NCBI RefSeq assembly: GCF_024139115.2
Contig: NC_085141.1
Coordinates: forward strand, 220,137,783 to 220,201,782
Length of the DNA: 64,000 nt
From: Armigeres subalbatus
Taxonomy: Eukaryota; Arthropoda; Insecta; Diptera; Culicidae
Direction: 5' to 3'
Translations under genes and position numbers: made by a program
In this document: positions 44,591 to 56,276 of the stretch, piece by piece
How positions within the stretch are numbered: position 1 is the stretch's first letter
How the letters are laid out: each line of letters opens with the position of its first letter
Notes under the pieces: model-generated
The model's input: only the letters and a program-made list of their open reading frames with translations
What the model was told of the DNA's origin: nothing
The model's database searches: none

Positions 44591-45074
44591 CAAGAAAGAT
44601 TTGTTGCAAACGCCTAGAATATTTGCTACAATCACCTTTACCAAGAAGTCTCCAATTTTCTTCTATTATTCCTTGGCTGGTACACTTGGGGGCAGAGAGA
44701 TAACAAAGTAAAAGATCCTGGTGTGCTACTGGACGATGAACTAACGTACAAAGCTCACATGTCCTACATCATAACGAAAGCATCACGAAGTCTTGGCTTT
44801 ATTTTGTGTGTTGCAAAAGAGTTTGATGTTTACTATCTGAAATAACTGTATTATTTGCTAGTGAGAACCACCTTGGAATAAGCTTCGCCGATCTGGAACC
44901 CACATTTCTAGAATGGCGTTGAACGTATTTAGTCAGTACAACGGCACCGGCGATACTCACTACGTAAGCTGCCATGGACGGATCTTTTCAATATTCCAAG
45001 CTATGAGAGCCGTTGTCTAATGATACATTTGGATAGCCTTGGACATATCTTTTATGCATTTATCTTTAAGGTGA
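44591..45074 (+). pseudogene. Jockey-clade LINE, C-terminal reverse-transcriptase region
   Basis: Scattered frames give FTKKSPIFFYYSLAG, then DPGVLLDDELTYKAHMSYII, TKASRSLGFILCVAKEF, YYLLVRTTLE.ASPIWNPHF and LRKLPWTDLFNIPSYESRCL. The LGVLLD.xLTFK.H..YI and ASR.LGF.xR blocks are typical of Jockey-type ORF2 after the YADD palm, which itself is not seen. Stops and frameshifts are frequent. The sequence runs into the palindrome at 44976-45185. Confidence 0.75.
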
Positions 45075-45185
45075 TTTTGTTGTATACTCACCTTAAAGAT
45101 AAATGCATAAAAGATATATCCAAGGCTATCCAAATGTATCATAGACAACGGCTCTCATAGCTTGGAATATTGAAAAGATCCGTCC
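44976..45185. repeat. near-perfect palindrome, 99-bp arms, 13-bp loop
   Basis: The left arm 44976-45074 begins GGACGGATCTTTTC and the right arm 45088-45185 ends GAAAAGATCCGTCC. Very few mismatches are visible (for instance CATATCTT against AAGATATA). The arms are Jockey-derived coding sequence. Confidence 0.9.
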
Positions 45186-45384
45186 ACAAATCGGTCATCT
45201 TGGAAACCACGTGCTTTTTCTTGCAATTCTTCAAGAGCACGAATTGAGAGAACCATAACGCGCACATGGGATGAAACAATGGTAAATCATCTACTTCCTT
45301 ATGTTGACCGAACGACTTTAATCTCAGCGCAGTACGAAAACTTGGGTCAGACTTGGGTTTTTGAAAATGGGAGTTGAAAAGCAT
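45186..45384 (-). pseudogene. minus-strand sequence joined to the palindrome
   Basis: On the minus strand a frame starting at 45384 (MLFNSHFQKPKSD) reads into the right palindrome arm as TDLWTDLFNIPSYESRCL. Its upstream part does not match the Jockey sequence left of the palindrome. It is therefore a different flank brought in by the rearrangement; no domain recognised. Confidence 0.45.
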
Positions 45385-45423
45385 GTGGTGAATTTAAAAC
45401 TCACCACGGGATCAATTGTATAA

Positions 45424-45570
45424 TCACCTCAAGCGTTTTTTCGCAACAAGTTGCATTCGACCGTGAATTCTGTCTCATTGTTGCCTATTGAAAATTGACC
45501 GTTTCGGACTATGGGTTTAAAAAAATTGACCAAAATACATTTTTATAATGCACGAGTAAGGCGACTGCTT
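45424..45570 (+). repeat. dispersed repeat A fragment
   Basis: TTTTTTCGCAACAAGTTGCA, TTCGACCG, CCTATTGAAAATTGACCG and GACTATGGGTTT match the middle of repeat A. Confidence 0.7.
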
Positions 45571-47636
45571 CTTCTTCATTATTATTCCCCGTGGATCTCC
45601 GGTGTGGTAAGCTATATATAGCATATATGCATCCTAATTGGAAACTGATCGATTATTTAAAATAAATGTGTATTTTTGGCACAGTATGAAAATTTCAAAT
45701 CTAAACTTCGACAACAAATGCGTTTTACATCTGTTCTCAATAAAATGCTGTGTCTACGATAAAGGAATGTCACTTTCACTGAGACCTCGGCAATAAATAC
45801 GTTCGCTGAATCTCGGCAGTGCAAATCTCGGAGGAAAATAATAAGGTTTTGGCGGTCTTTTATCTCTAATTATTGCAAGCCTCCCAAAAATATACCCTCA
45901 TTGTACTGGTCCATCTGCTTCCGGAGAGATAGATACCTGTGACAATCTCAGAAAACACTGTGCAATGCGGGCCCGCACAGTCGAGTCAACCAAGCGTGCA
46001 GGAAAAAACAAACGAAAGAGGAAGTGTTTGAGCTTGACGTTCGTGCGAGATAAACATCATCAACTTTCTCTTCCCGTTCCGAGGTTTTCGCTTTTTTTTG
46101 CGCGCCTCTGCTGGTCGCCTCGCTGAGCTGCTGTTGCTCCTCGGTACGGACGGTGCCGAATCGATAACTGAGCTGAGAGCGCATACAACCGAGCCGGCAT
46201 CAGGTGGGACGTGAGGGAGGTGAATAAGATCTGCCCCTCAGAGATCAGGGGAAGCTTTCGTCTTTTTGTTTCGATGTGCTTTTTCCTAACATAGACTTAA
46301 GTTGTTGCACTTAGGAGTGTCACAAAAAAACAAGCGTTGAGGGGCTTTCGATAGTTAATGGTTCAATGGCGACGACCGCGCGCGATTCGATGGAGGCATA
46401 ATCGGACTTTTATGTAACCAGACCGGGCAGGGGAATCGCCATCCTCCAGCAGCTGTCGCAGTTGAATAATGATAGCGCAAAAAAAAAAGTTGCCTCGGCG
46501 TGCTCCACTCGAAACGGGCAAATCAGGAAGTATGTTGGTTGGATTGGAACTGATCCGGCGCTAACACTAATTTGCTCTCACCTTCGTGCTTCTCGTGACT
46601 CGTTGGTTGACATGGTATCTGCCGTACAGACGAGTCGCAGTTGCGTTGCTGAATATACGGAAGATTGATTTGGTAATGGCTAGATTGGTAGATGCGTCAC
46701 GATTCACGGGCAATGACCGGACGATGCAATTTTCACTCACCTGGAAAGACAATGAAAACAACAAAAAAATGTATCATTGATATGTTTAGCGAAGAACATT
46801 CGTTTATAAGGGAATTGCGCTGTTATTCAATCTGAAGGTACAGTTTTCAACTATGCCAATTTTTCATTCAGATGACGTAATTCGCTGAACCAGCAAAAGG
46901 GTATGGTGGAATCTGTTGTTCATGGGTCCCTTTCCCGTCTTTGTCATACAAAATAATTGAACCTTATCGTAGTGTACACTTCGATTAGAACCCTGTCGTC
47001 CTAGATTGATCACGTATTAAAGGTCACCTTTGTGCATTGTCAGATCCATCTTAAGTGCCTATTCAATTTTACATTCCCGATTTGATTTAAAGCTCACTCA
47101 CTCAATCAACATGCTGGAAAATTGGCTCCAGGAAAAAGGAAGTGACTTACTGTAAAACGGAGGTGTATATCAACCGCGTATAGGAAGAACATACTGTGTT
47201 AAACGAAGACGACAGCGCGATCCACGATGCAATGTTATGACTAAATTAAATTAAAAATTTTAATTATTAGAACGCTGTAAAACAAAAAATGTTGGCACCG
47301 ATCCTATGTGGCAGCTAATATTATATTTCAAGAAGTCAATCGAAAAGTAACTTCATAGAATCTTTGGGTTAAAGTTAAGTATAACCTTTGATTAAACTAA
47401 TCCAATATCACTTTTTATCTAAAAGCAAATCGTTAAAAGTATATTTTGAGATCACACTTAGACAGAAAGTTGAATTTAAATGTACACACAAATTTTACGT
47501 TAGACTTTGTGCTCCACCAAATAACATCTGCACAGTAAAAGTAAAGTAAGGATAAAGCGACCTATTATGGAGGGGTCAAGCGCCCTGTGAAAAAAAAAAA
47601 TGAATTACAAAAAGTCTATAAAATGAGCTGTTTTAA
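45571..47636. other. unassigned, single-copy-looking DNA
   Basis: Segment 45940-46800 is G+C-richer than average, with TATA-poor, GCGCGC-type words and several 65-78-codon ORFs on both strands lacking domains. It could hold a promoter or non-coding exon, but there is no positive evidence. The rest is A+T-rich. Confidence 0.3.
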
Positions 47637-47884
47637 CTTTATACATAAAAATGAATTTCTGTCTGTCTGAACCTTATAGACTCCGAAACTACTGAACCGA
47701 TCGGTGTGAAAATTTGTATGCAGAGGTTTTTGGGGCCGGGAAGGTTCTTAAGATGGCTAGAGACCCCTCCCTCTTTTGGAAAAAGGGGCTCCCATACAAA
47801 AGAAACAGAAATTTCTGCATAACTCGAGAACTAATCAGAGAATAAATCAATTTCAGGCGAAACGAAGTTCGTCGGATCTGCTAG
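47637..47884 (+). mobile_element. Helitron-like non-autonomous element
   Basis: Near the start is ATACATAAAAATGAATTTC then TGTCTGTCTG, GACTCCGAAACTACTGAACC and GGTGTGAAAATTTG, a wording widespread in insect Helitron-type repeats. The right end is GGCGAAACGAAGTTCGTCGG, which holds an ACGAA-G-TTCGT hairpin, then ATCTGCTAG. A short hairpin followed by CTAG is the expected Helitron 3' terminus. The left end is diverged from the canonical TC start. Confidence 0.65.
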
Positions 47885-47889
47885 TAATA

Positions 47890-48791
47890 GGGTAAATGAT
47901 GTATCTTGGACAAGCGCAGGACATTCATTAGAAAATATATCGAGATTGAATAGTATAAAACAATTGAAAACCACTAGGTTCATCCAAATACATAACCTAT
48001 GATTAGTCTTGTGTCTCCATTGCCCAATTTTTGAGTAAATTACGTTTACTAGGTGTAAACTGTGATATACTGCGAACTGAAATATTTTCTTTTTGGACAT
48101 CAAATATATAATTTCGACATGGAAAATGCATATATTTTGGACAGAGTCATTTTCTCCTTATTTAAAAATGGCCACCTACAGATGATCTCAATGGTATGAC
48201 TTACCTACACGTATCCACATTCATTTAAATGCATTTATTTGCTTAACTGACATAGATTAAACCAGAAATTAACATTGTTTCGCAATCTTATCGATATCAT
48301 TGAAAACAGCCTGAAAGTTGGCAATTAATGGTTCATCCATGTACTGTACATGGGGTGACCAATAAATGTCTGATGCATAAAAACATAACTTCATTTTGGT
48401 CACTCCTTTTTCATCCGTCTCAAGTTCATGTTAAGCAATTGGAATATGTTAGTATCTCAATTACAATCAAACTTTGGCCGCAGGACCTCAAGATTGCCGT
48501 TTAAACCAATTTAAACGTGTTTCAGGTGCATGTTACGAAGAGTCCTATAATGCATGTTCTCCTGCATACTGGCGTCCAGCAGGCACTTTGGTAGAAAGCT
48601 TTACATTTTAGATAATTTTAAAGATAAATAATAGTTGATTTGTGAATTCTCATCAGGAGCCGCTAGAGTTGAGGTAAAAGTATGCAATGATCATACTTTC
48701 GATAAAAATTTTCCTACACATTATCTACAATTGGTCGAAGAAGCTCAGGCTTGTCCAAAATATGTACATGTCCAAAATATATCATTTACCC
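47890..48791. mobile_element. MITE, GGGTAAATGAT termini, TA TSD
   Basis: Ends GGGTAAATGATGTATCTTGG and, reversed, GGGTAAATGATATATTTTGG. TA at 47888-47889 and 48792-48793. It is 902 bp with no ORF of note. It sits 5 nt from the Helitron CTAG end and resembles the GGGTAAGACGG MITE at its first six bases. Confidence 0.85.
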
Positions 48792-48928
48792 TAAATATAA
48801 AATAGCTGTTTTTCACATTGCAGTAGTCGAATAGAATGCTCGTTAACTCTAGTTCCGTAAATATTACGCCAATTGTGCTAACCTATGTTGCTTTGTTTTT
48901 ATCACAATAAAAATAAACTACCACAATA

Positions 48929-51539
48929 GGAGTTTGAACATAGTAGTCGGAGGCATTGGATGTGTTTTTTTGCTGTGCTGTCGTTTTTTTCATTAAATTT
49001 TAAAAGAACAAAAGTTGTGATATCCGATGTCAAGTATCGTAGATTTCAGGTGAAATGCAATGAAGCAATGGATTGGTGTGACGTTTATCAAGAGACCCGA
49101 CGACGATATGGATCAAGAATGGGAGATTCATGCTACATCCTAGATAACGAAAACCTACAAAATCGAAAAATATCATGAAGGAAAGGATGGGGCAAGACAG
49201 AGTACGACGGTGGATTTCTATTATATGTAGTCAACAACGGATCCACAAGTTCTACCCACTGCTCTCCGAGAACTAGCATTTACCAGCTAAGTGATTTCTT
49301 TTATTTGATTTGTTTTTTAGTTGATTTTCTTATAGAATACTGGAAATGGGCCATTTTTAAACCCTCTCCATTTCCTCATTTCAACACAATTATTATGGAC
49401 GGAAGACTGAAAGTGTGCTCTTTCGGGGACATATAAAAGCAAAATGTTTACACATTTTTCTCATTGCTATTCATATAAATTAATCATTTGAGGAACATAG
49501 TTTCACATAATATTTGTACCTCTTTGTGCGTGAAACCGTTATCCCACAAAAGGCCGGATTTTGGAGTAATAATTGAGTAGTTTATAGTCAAAAGAGAATA
49601 CTTTAGTGTCTTCTGTGTGAAACCTTTTTATTGCAGTGTAGGGCATCGGAATGAATCACCCTACTTATCTATGTGTAACGATTATGGCTATATAGGAATT
49701 TTAGAAAGATTTTGGCTCAAAAAAAAATTCGTTCTATTTTTCGCTGATGAATTTTAATGTTGAAGATATTTAAAAACATTTTTACTCGACTGTGAAGACA
49801 TTCGAAAATATCACCTGGCATCCCTAATATTGTACGGTGTTGCAACTGTTTCCGATTGTCTAACGAGGAACGAACACGAAAATGTTGAGGTCTATATAAT
49901 TCATACATATATTTTTTGATGACTTTGATATTTATATGACTGCCGATTCTGTTTTTTTTTTCTTCTGCAGAGTCATAATCCATGATTACACGTTTTTTTC
50001 TTTGTTTGGTATTATACATTTAATATCTTACCAGAATTCTCAGTGTAAGTCAATAAATGGATGATAGCCACATTTGCCTTTCATTCTTCGAGATGATCTT
50101 GTATATTGGAAACGTGTAATTTTTTTTTTTTTGTAGGTTTGTACAAATTATCTGTTCCTATAAGTGTTCTCCGCGTTTCGTTCGTACTCCGAGATCAAAA
50201 TATTCAAGTACCGTCATCTGGGGGGAAAATGATCACTTTTAAGACGAAACATGCAATAACAATGTGTGTTTAAATTTTAATTTTAATAAATTAAATTATC
50301 ACAAATTTTTTGAGTTATCTGGTTTGGAGTGAAGTTGATCAAGACAACTCTACTAAAATCATTATGACCTAGCCGTCAAGATACACTAGATTATTTGAAT
50401 AAATGTAGAATTTTCCACGTAAAGAAGTCTACGAAGTCAATATTTGAAACGAAAATAGCGTCATTTATGACTATCTCTGTCTTTCTTTCACGAACTACAC
50501 TTTCATGATTATAATCGAAAAACTCGGATTTTCTACCTAGCTCTAACATTATTTAAACAGATTATAATTTTTGATCTACTAGACCACCATTTCATGAAAA
50601 AATTAGCCACTTTTGACTGACACATCAAATGATCATCTTCGCCCCAATGATCATCTTCCCCCCATATGACGGTACTGAAATGCAAATGGTTCGTGTTAAT
50701 ATGCAAAAACCGTCCGAGGTCTGAAAGGCAAATTCTTTGACGTTCGAAACAAATTTTTTTTTCGAGCATCGTGAAATAATTCTCGCTTAACTTTTCAGGG
50801 GGGCCTAGATGACATTTTTTTCATGAATTGGTTTGAGTACTGCAATCAATAGCTTTCATGTTGTTCTGTTGATTGCGCTATTCAAACTGATTCATGAGGG
50901 GAATGTTGCTTGGGTCCTTTTGAGGGGTTAAGCGAGAATTGTTCTAGTATAGATTTAATTATCGCTAAGATATTGATATTTTTTCCTCGCGTTAGATGAA
51001 TATAATTATATTTATTTGTTTTAAAACAATCACGATAACTGATTATCGCGGACACTTAAGATTAATTAGCAATAGCGCTACCGGAGCGATTGATTGTCTG
51101 CCCTTACGTTGGGTGAACAAGAACCAACAAAATACGTTGTAACCGATCTATACTTTGTTCTCGCGTCAACATTAACATGCTAGTTACTTGGATTACATCA
51201 CTTACCAAGGTGAATCCTGATCTAAGTAGTGACACTTCCTTTCCCTACTTACAATACTCCTTCCCGTAACAACCGTAGAGATGCAGACGATTCGTCGGTC
51301 TCTAAAACAACGGTTGTTACACTAACATTCCTTCCCTTCTCTAGATGATCGTAAGGACGTGGCCGGCGCCGTTATTGACCCATTAAAAGTTGAGCTTTCG
51401 GAACGTGCACATTGAGGATGGAGTTCTAATCCCAAGTCCCATCTGTTGGTTCCCTGTGCAATTCCGCTAGTTCAGGTCAATCACGGAGTAGCAACTACGA
51501 ATTGTACGGTCATCTCATGCTCATGCTCATGCTCATGCT
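48929..51539 (+). mobile_element. LINE-like family Y element, copy 3
   Basis: A 24-bp exact duplication (CAATAAAAAT...CACAATA) flanks it at 48905-48928 and 51540-51563. The right part (51240-51539) matches the 3' ends at 16930-17165 and 39720-40033, including GCCGGCGCCGTTATT and GGAGTAGCAAC. It ends in a CATGCT tandem tail. The left and middle are non-coding with no reverse transcriptase. A MITE lies inside at 50211-50672. Confidence 0.78.
50211..50672. mobile_element. MITE, CCGTCAT-GGGGGGAA termini, TA TSD
   Basis: Ends CCGTCATCTGGGGGGAAAAT and, reversed, CCGTCATATGGGGGGAAGAT. TA at 50209-50210 and 50673-50674. GATGATCAT words are duplicated beside the right end. 462 bp, non-coding. Confidence 0.85.
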
Positions 51540-51581
51540 CAATAAAAATAAACTACCACAATAATAAGATGCAGTTGCCTA

Positions 51582-51660
51582 TACTGCCGTGAATCGCATA
51601 TTTGTCCCATATGAATGGAAACCCAGCAAAGATGGGACAGATATGCGATTCACGGTAGTA
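51582..51660. mobile_element. 79-bp palindromic mini-MITE
   Basis: TACTGCCGTGAATCGCATAT and, reversed, TACTACCGTGAATCGCATAT, both continuing to GTCCCAT; only about 20 bp separate the arms. Confidence 0.7.
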
Positions 51661-51685
51661 TAGTTGTGGTATTTTTTGAAAATGA

Positions 51686-51742
51686 GTCCTATTGTTGCGG
51701 TATTGCCTGTATTCATGGCGAGCGATACCACAACAATAGGAC
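51686..51742. repeat. 21-bp inverted repeat
   Basis: GTCCTATTGTTGCGGTATTG faces its near reverse complement ending ACAACAATAGGAC. ACCACAATAG also occurs in the 24-bp duplication at 48905. Confidence 0.6.
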
Positions 51743-52095
51743 CTTAGTACCGCATTAATAGGCTCAAAATACGCAATTTATTAATGAAAAATGTTGATTT
51801 TCCATTATTTTGAAGGGAATTTCGTCAATCAAAAGGTGTTCTAGTGGTTGATTCGAAGAGTTTTAGCGGATCCACAATTGTTTTTGATGCTATTATATCC
51901 AGGATGAACTATTTAACGACTACCGCAACATTAGGACATAACAAAAAGATGGGACATTTTACCCTACTACTTTTTTTTAAGGTTTTCTCAATTATTTGGA
52001 CTATTCCATGCATAGAGCATTCTTGTTATCCCTTTAAAAGAAGTGTTTAGATAACAAAATAAAATAATAAATTTATGAATAAATTTACCAATAAA

Positions 52096-54146
52096 TTGAA
52101 ATTCAAGAATCGAAATTTTCTAATATTAATAGATTGAAAATTTATAATTTATTTAGAGATTTAAAAATTTAAAAATTTAAAAATTTAAAAATTTAAAAAT
52201 TCAAAAATATAAAAATTTAAAAATTTAAAAATTTAAAAATTTAGAAATTTAGAAATTGAAAAATTAAAAAATATAAAAATTTAAAAATCTAAAAATTTAA
52301 AAATTTAAAAATTTAAAAATTTAAAAATTTAAAAATTTAAAAATTTAAAAATTTAAAAATTTAAAAATTTAAAAATTTAAAAATTTAAAAATTTAAAGAT
52401 TCTAAAACTTGAAAATTTAAAATTTCAAAATTTTAAAACTTTAAAAATTTAAAAATTTTAAACTTTAAAAATCAAAAAAATAAAAAAATTTAAGGTTTAA
52501 AATTTTTAAAAAATTTCAAATTTAAAAATTAAAAAAATTTAAAATTTAAAATTTCAATATTTAAAATTAAAGAATTTAAAAATTTAATTAAAATAAAAAT
52601 TTAAAATTTAAAAAAATAAAAATTTGAAAATTTGAAAATTTAAAAATTTAAAAATTTTAAAATTTAAAAATTAAAAAATTTAAAAATTTGAAAATTTAAA
52701 GATTTTAAAATTTGAAAACTTAAAAATTTAAAAATTTAAAGATTTAAAAATTTGAAAATTTAAAAATTTAAAAATCTAAAAATTTAAAAATTTAAAAATT
52801 TAAAAATTAAGAAAATTAAAAATTTAAATATTTAAAAATTTAAAAATTGAAAGATTTAAAGATTTAAAAATTTGAAAATTTAAAAATTTAAAAATCTAAA
52901 AATTTAAAAAATGGAAAATTGAAGAATTAAAGAATTAAAAAATTGAAAAATTGAGAAATTGAAAAATTGAAAAAATTAAAAATTTAAGGATTCAAAAATT
53001 TAAAAACTAAAATTGAAATTAAAAAAACTAGAAATTTAGAAAAAAAAATTAATTTAAAAATTTAAAAATTTTAAAATCTAAAAATTTAAAAATTTTAAAA
53101 TCTAAAAATTTAAAAATTCAAAAATTTAAAAATTTAAAAATTTAAAAATTTAAAAATTTAAAAATTTAAAAATTTAAAAATTTAAAAATTTAAAAATTTA
53201 AAAATTTAAAAATTTAAAAATTTAAAAATTTAAAAATTTGAAAACCAAAAAAAAAAAATAAAAAAGTTAAAATTAAAAAATTCAAAAATTTTAAAACTTA
53301 AATATTTAAAAATTTCAAAATTTCAAAATCTAAGAATTTAAAAATTTAAAGATTTAAAAACTTAAAAATTTCAAAATTTAAAAACTCAAAAATTTAAAAA
53401 TTTAAAAAATTTCAAATTTAAATATATTAAAATTGAAAAAAATTAAAATTTTAAAAATTTAAGAATTTAAAAGTTTAAAAATAAAAAAATTAAAAAATTT
53501 GAAAATTAAAATATTTTAAAATTTAGAAATTAAAAAATTCAAAAATTTAAAAATTTAAAGATTTAAAAATTTGAAAATTTAAAAATTTATAAATTTCAAA
53601 GCATAAAAATTTAAATTTCAAAATAAAAAAATTTAAAAAAATTTAAACTTAAAAATTTAAAAATTTAAAAATTTAAAAATTTAAAAATTTAAAAATTTAA
53701 AAATTTAAAAATTTAAAAATTGAAAAATTTAAGAATTTAAATATTTAAAATTTAAAATTTTTGAATCTTTACATTTTTAAATTTCTAAATTTTTAAATTT
53801 TTCCTAAATTTCTAAATGTTTAAATTTTAAATTTTTTAATTTTAATTTTTCAAATGTCTTAATGCTAAAAATAAATTTTTGAATTTTTAAGTTTTTAAAA
53901 TTTTAAATCTTAGAATTTTAAAATTTTTAAATTTTTAAATTTTTCCAATTTTTAATTTTAAAATCTTGAAAATTTTCAAATTTTTACATTTTTAAATTTT
54001 AAAATTTTAAAATTTTCAATTTTTTTAATTTTTAAATTTTTAAATTTTAAATTTTTAAATTTTTAAAGTTTATTACTATTTCCTTTTTTCCTTTTTATAA
54101 ATTTTCAATCTATTAATATTAGAAAATTTCGATTCTTGAATTTCAA
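52096..54146. mobile_element. foldback element filled with (TTTAAAAA)n
   Basis: A perfect 52-bp inverted repeat (TTGAAATTCAAGAATCG... at 52096-52147, mirrored at 54095-54146) bounds a 2-kb block made almost only of the 8-bp unit TTTAAAAA and variants. The A-rich strand is on top from about 52150 to 53755, then the T-rich strand is on top to 54070, so the array flips orientation. No other sequence is inside. No TSD found. Confidence 0.88.
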
Positions 54147-54221
54147 AATTTTAATTTTTTTTCAATTTTCAATTACTTTTTGAAATTTTGAGAAAAAAAA
54201 ATTTAAGCTCTTTTAATTGGA

Positions 54222-54352
54222 ATGTATTCAACCGTCTAAGACAAGTTCAGTACTCTCCATTTAATTCCACTGCGTTTTGTTATCTTTGCAGATACGTATT
54301 TCAACCTCAACTGTGAGGTCGTCTTCAGTTTCTTGTACTTGACTCGACTTAA
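54222..54352 (-). repeat. dispersed repeat E, copy 2
   Basis: The reverse complement carries GTCGAGTCAAGTACAAGAAA, CTGAAGACGACC, TGAGGTTGAAATACGTATC and GTGGAATTAAATGG, matching 25812-25965. Confidence 0.7.
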
Positions 54353-55060
54353 TTAAAATTAAAAAAATCTTTGCAATTTTAATTTGTTTGATATTTTTTT
54401 CCAAAAAACTTTCAAATAAAAAAATTAAAATTAAAATTTTTAAATCTCGTTTTTACATCAATTTTTTTAGATTTTTTCAATTTTAATGTATAAAAGGGTT
54501 TTCATTTTGAACTAATTGGTCTAGACAGATTTTGTAACCGCTCATTATAATCGTTCGACATGGTGAAAACCCATCTTGCTTAAATTGAAAATAACATCAA
54601 CCAACCCAAGATTAAAAATCAAAAAATATAAAAATTAAAAAATTTAGAAATTTGTTTTGAACTTAAAAATTTAAAAATTTAAAAACTTAAAAATTTAAAA
54701 ATTTAAAAATAGAAATTGAGAAATACAAATTTTATAATACAAAAGTTTTGAAAACTACGAAACCAAAAAGTCTTTGAAAAAAATTGACTTTGGAAATTAA
54801 AAAGTTTAACAATTCAAAAAATGTAACTTAAATTATAAGAGCAAACAATTAAAAAATTAGGAAAAAAACCTCAAAAAAATAAAAAAAGCTTTAGTTTTAA
54901 AATTGAAGCAATTAAGATTCAAAAATTAATAAGTTAAAATATGAAAATTAAAATTTAACGTAAAATTTTAAAAATTCAAATATTTAAGATTTGAAGGGTC
55001 TGAAAAAAATCCTAAGATATTATAAATTTAATAATTTCAAGATTTGATTTTAATTAAAAG
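54353..55060. repeat. A+T-rich low-complexity DNA
   Basis: AAAAATTTAAAAATT patches (notably 54660-54720) resemble the foldback filling without its regular 8-bp order. Confidence 0.6.
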
Positions 55061-55930
55061 GCTTAGCAGTCTTAATTAGTAGAAACGGCTCAACGTTTCG
55101 ACACGGGGATTGTGTCTTTCTCTGAGGGTAACTATTTGTATAATTTCTTGTCTATTGTTTCGTCTGATAGCTTTCCGAATTGTTTCATGTTGGTACCACC
55201 GAAGAACAGACGTGCCTTCTCATACACTACTTAGTTCTATCTGTGCGATGATTTACATAACAGCTCCTAGATGTGTGCGGGCAAACTCGAGCATGTACTT
55301 TTTATTCGGATCGGATTTACATTCCATCTGGGAATGTTTATCATAAAATTAATTTTTGTATGCTAGGATGGCTTACACCGAACAGATGGCACATACATAT
55401 TCTCGCATTTTTTCCTTTCTTTGTCTTGACTTCCTTACTTTCACTTCACTTATGTCAGAAATGACAGAACGAATTACTACACTCCGAGTAAAACAGCGTT
55501 CAAACTAGCAACCCTATAACCAGAGACCGGCGGAGTGAAAAACTGTCGAAATGGCAACGTATGAAAATGCATGAAATCGTGAAAATAATACTGGCAGCAC
55601 TTGAACTTTTTGCTTGCTTCTTATGGATGCAAAAAGTAAACGTCGAAAGTCGAAATGGAACCGCTTTCGACGGTTCGATTGGAAACAAGATGGCGTCTTC
55701 GCCGATCTCTTATTCTAGTATTTCTAGTTCAAACCTGTTGCCGATTTTGGAAATAGACAGGCCCATCGGTTTGTCGGTGTTGGTACCGCATTATAGTTAG
55801 ACGAAACGATAGACGTAAAACAATATAAATAATTACCGACTGAGGAAAATACAATTCCCGTGTCGATCGATTGGGCAACGAATAAACCTGTTTCTACTAA
55901 TAAAGACTGCGTAGCCGTAAAGTTAAATAT
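55061..55930. other. unassigned, single-copy-looking DNA
   Basis: An island of normal composition within the A+T-rich zone. ORFs 55110-55346 and 55561-55800 (plus) are short; the second has a hydrophobic stretch (KIILAALELFACFLWM) near its start but no recognisable family. Not called as genes. Confidence 0.3.
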
Positions 55931-56275
55931 AAAAATAACAATCGATCTTGCATTGAATATTTAAAAATTTGAAATTTTACGGATTTTACCATTGAAAAAA
56001 TAAAAAATTGAAAACCTTAACCTCAGATGCTTAAAAATAACTAAAAGAAATACAATATTAAATTAGGAGATTAAAAATTTAAAAATTATAAAAAAAAAAT
56101 TTAAAAACTCAGGGATCAAAAATTAAAATATATAAAGATTAAAATGTTAAAATAAAAAAAAACGTGAAAATTTAAAAATAACGTTTCGTTGTTTGGTGGA
56201 AAGACATTCGGCCGAAAGCCCTTTGGTCAAACATCACTTGGCAGAATAACACAGTAGCCAAATATCATCTGTTTT
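55931..56275. repeat. A+T-rich low complexity, then TTTGGCCGAAA patch
   Basis: AAAAATTTAAAA-type sequence to about 56180, followed by units GACATTCGGCCGAAAGCCC and TTTGGTCAAACATCACTTGG of the 3936-4725 minisatellite. Confidence 0.6.
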
Positions 56276-56276
56276 G

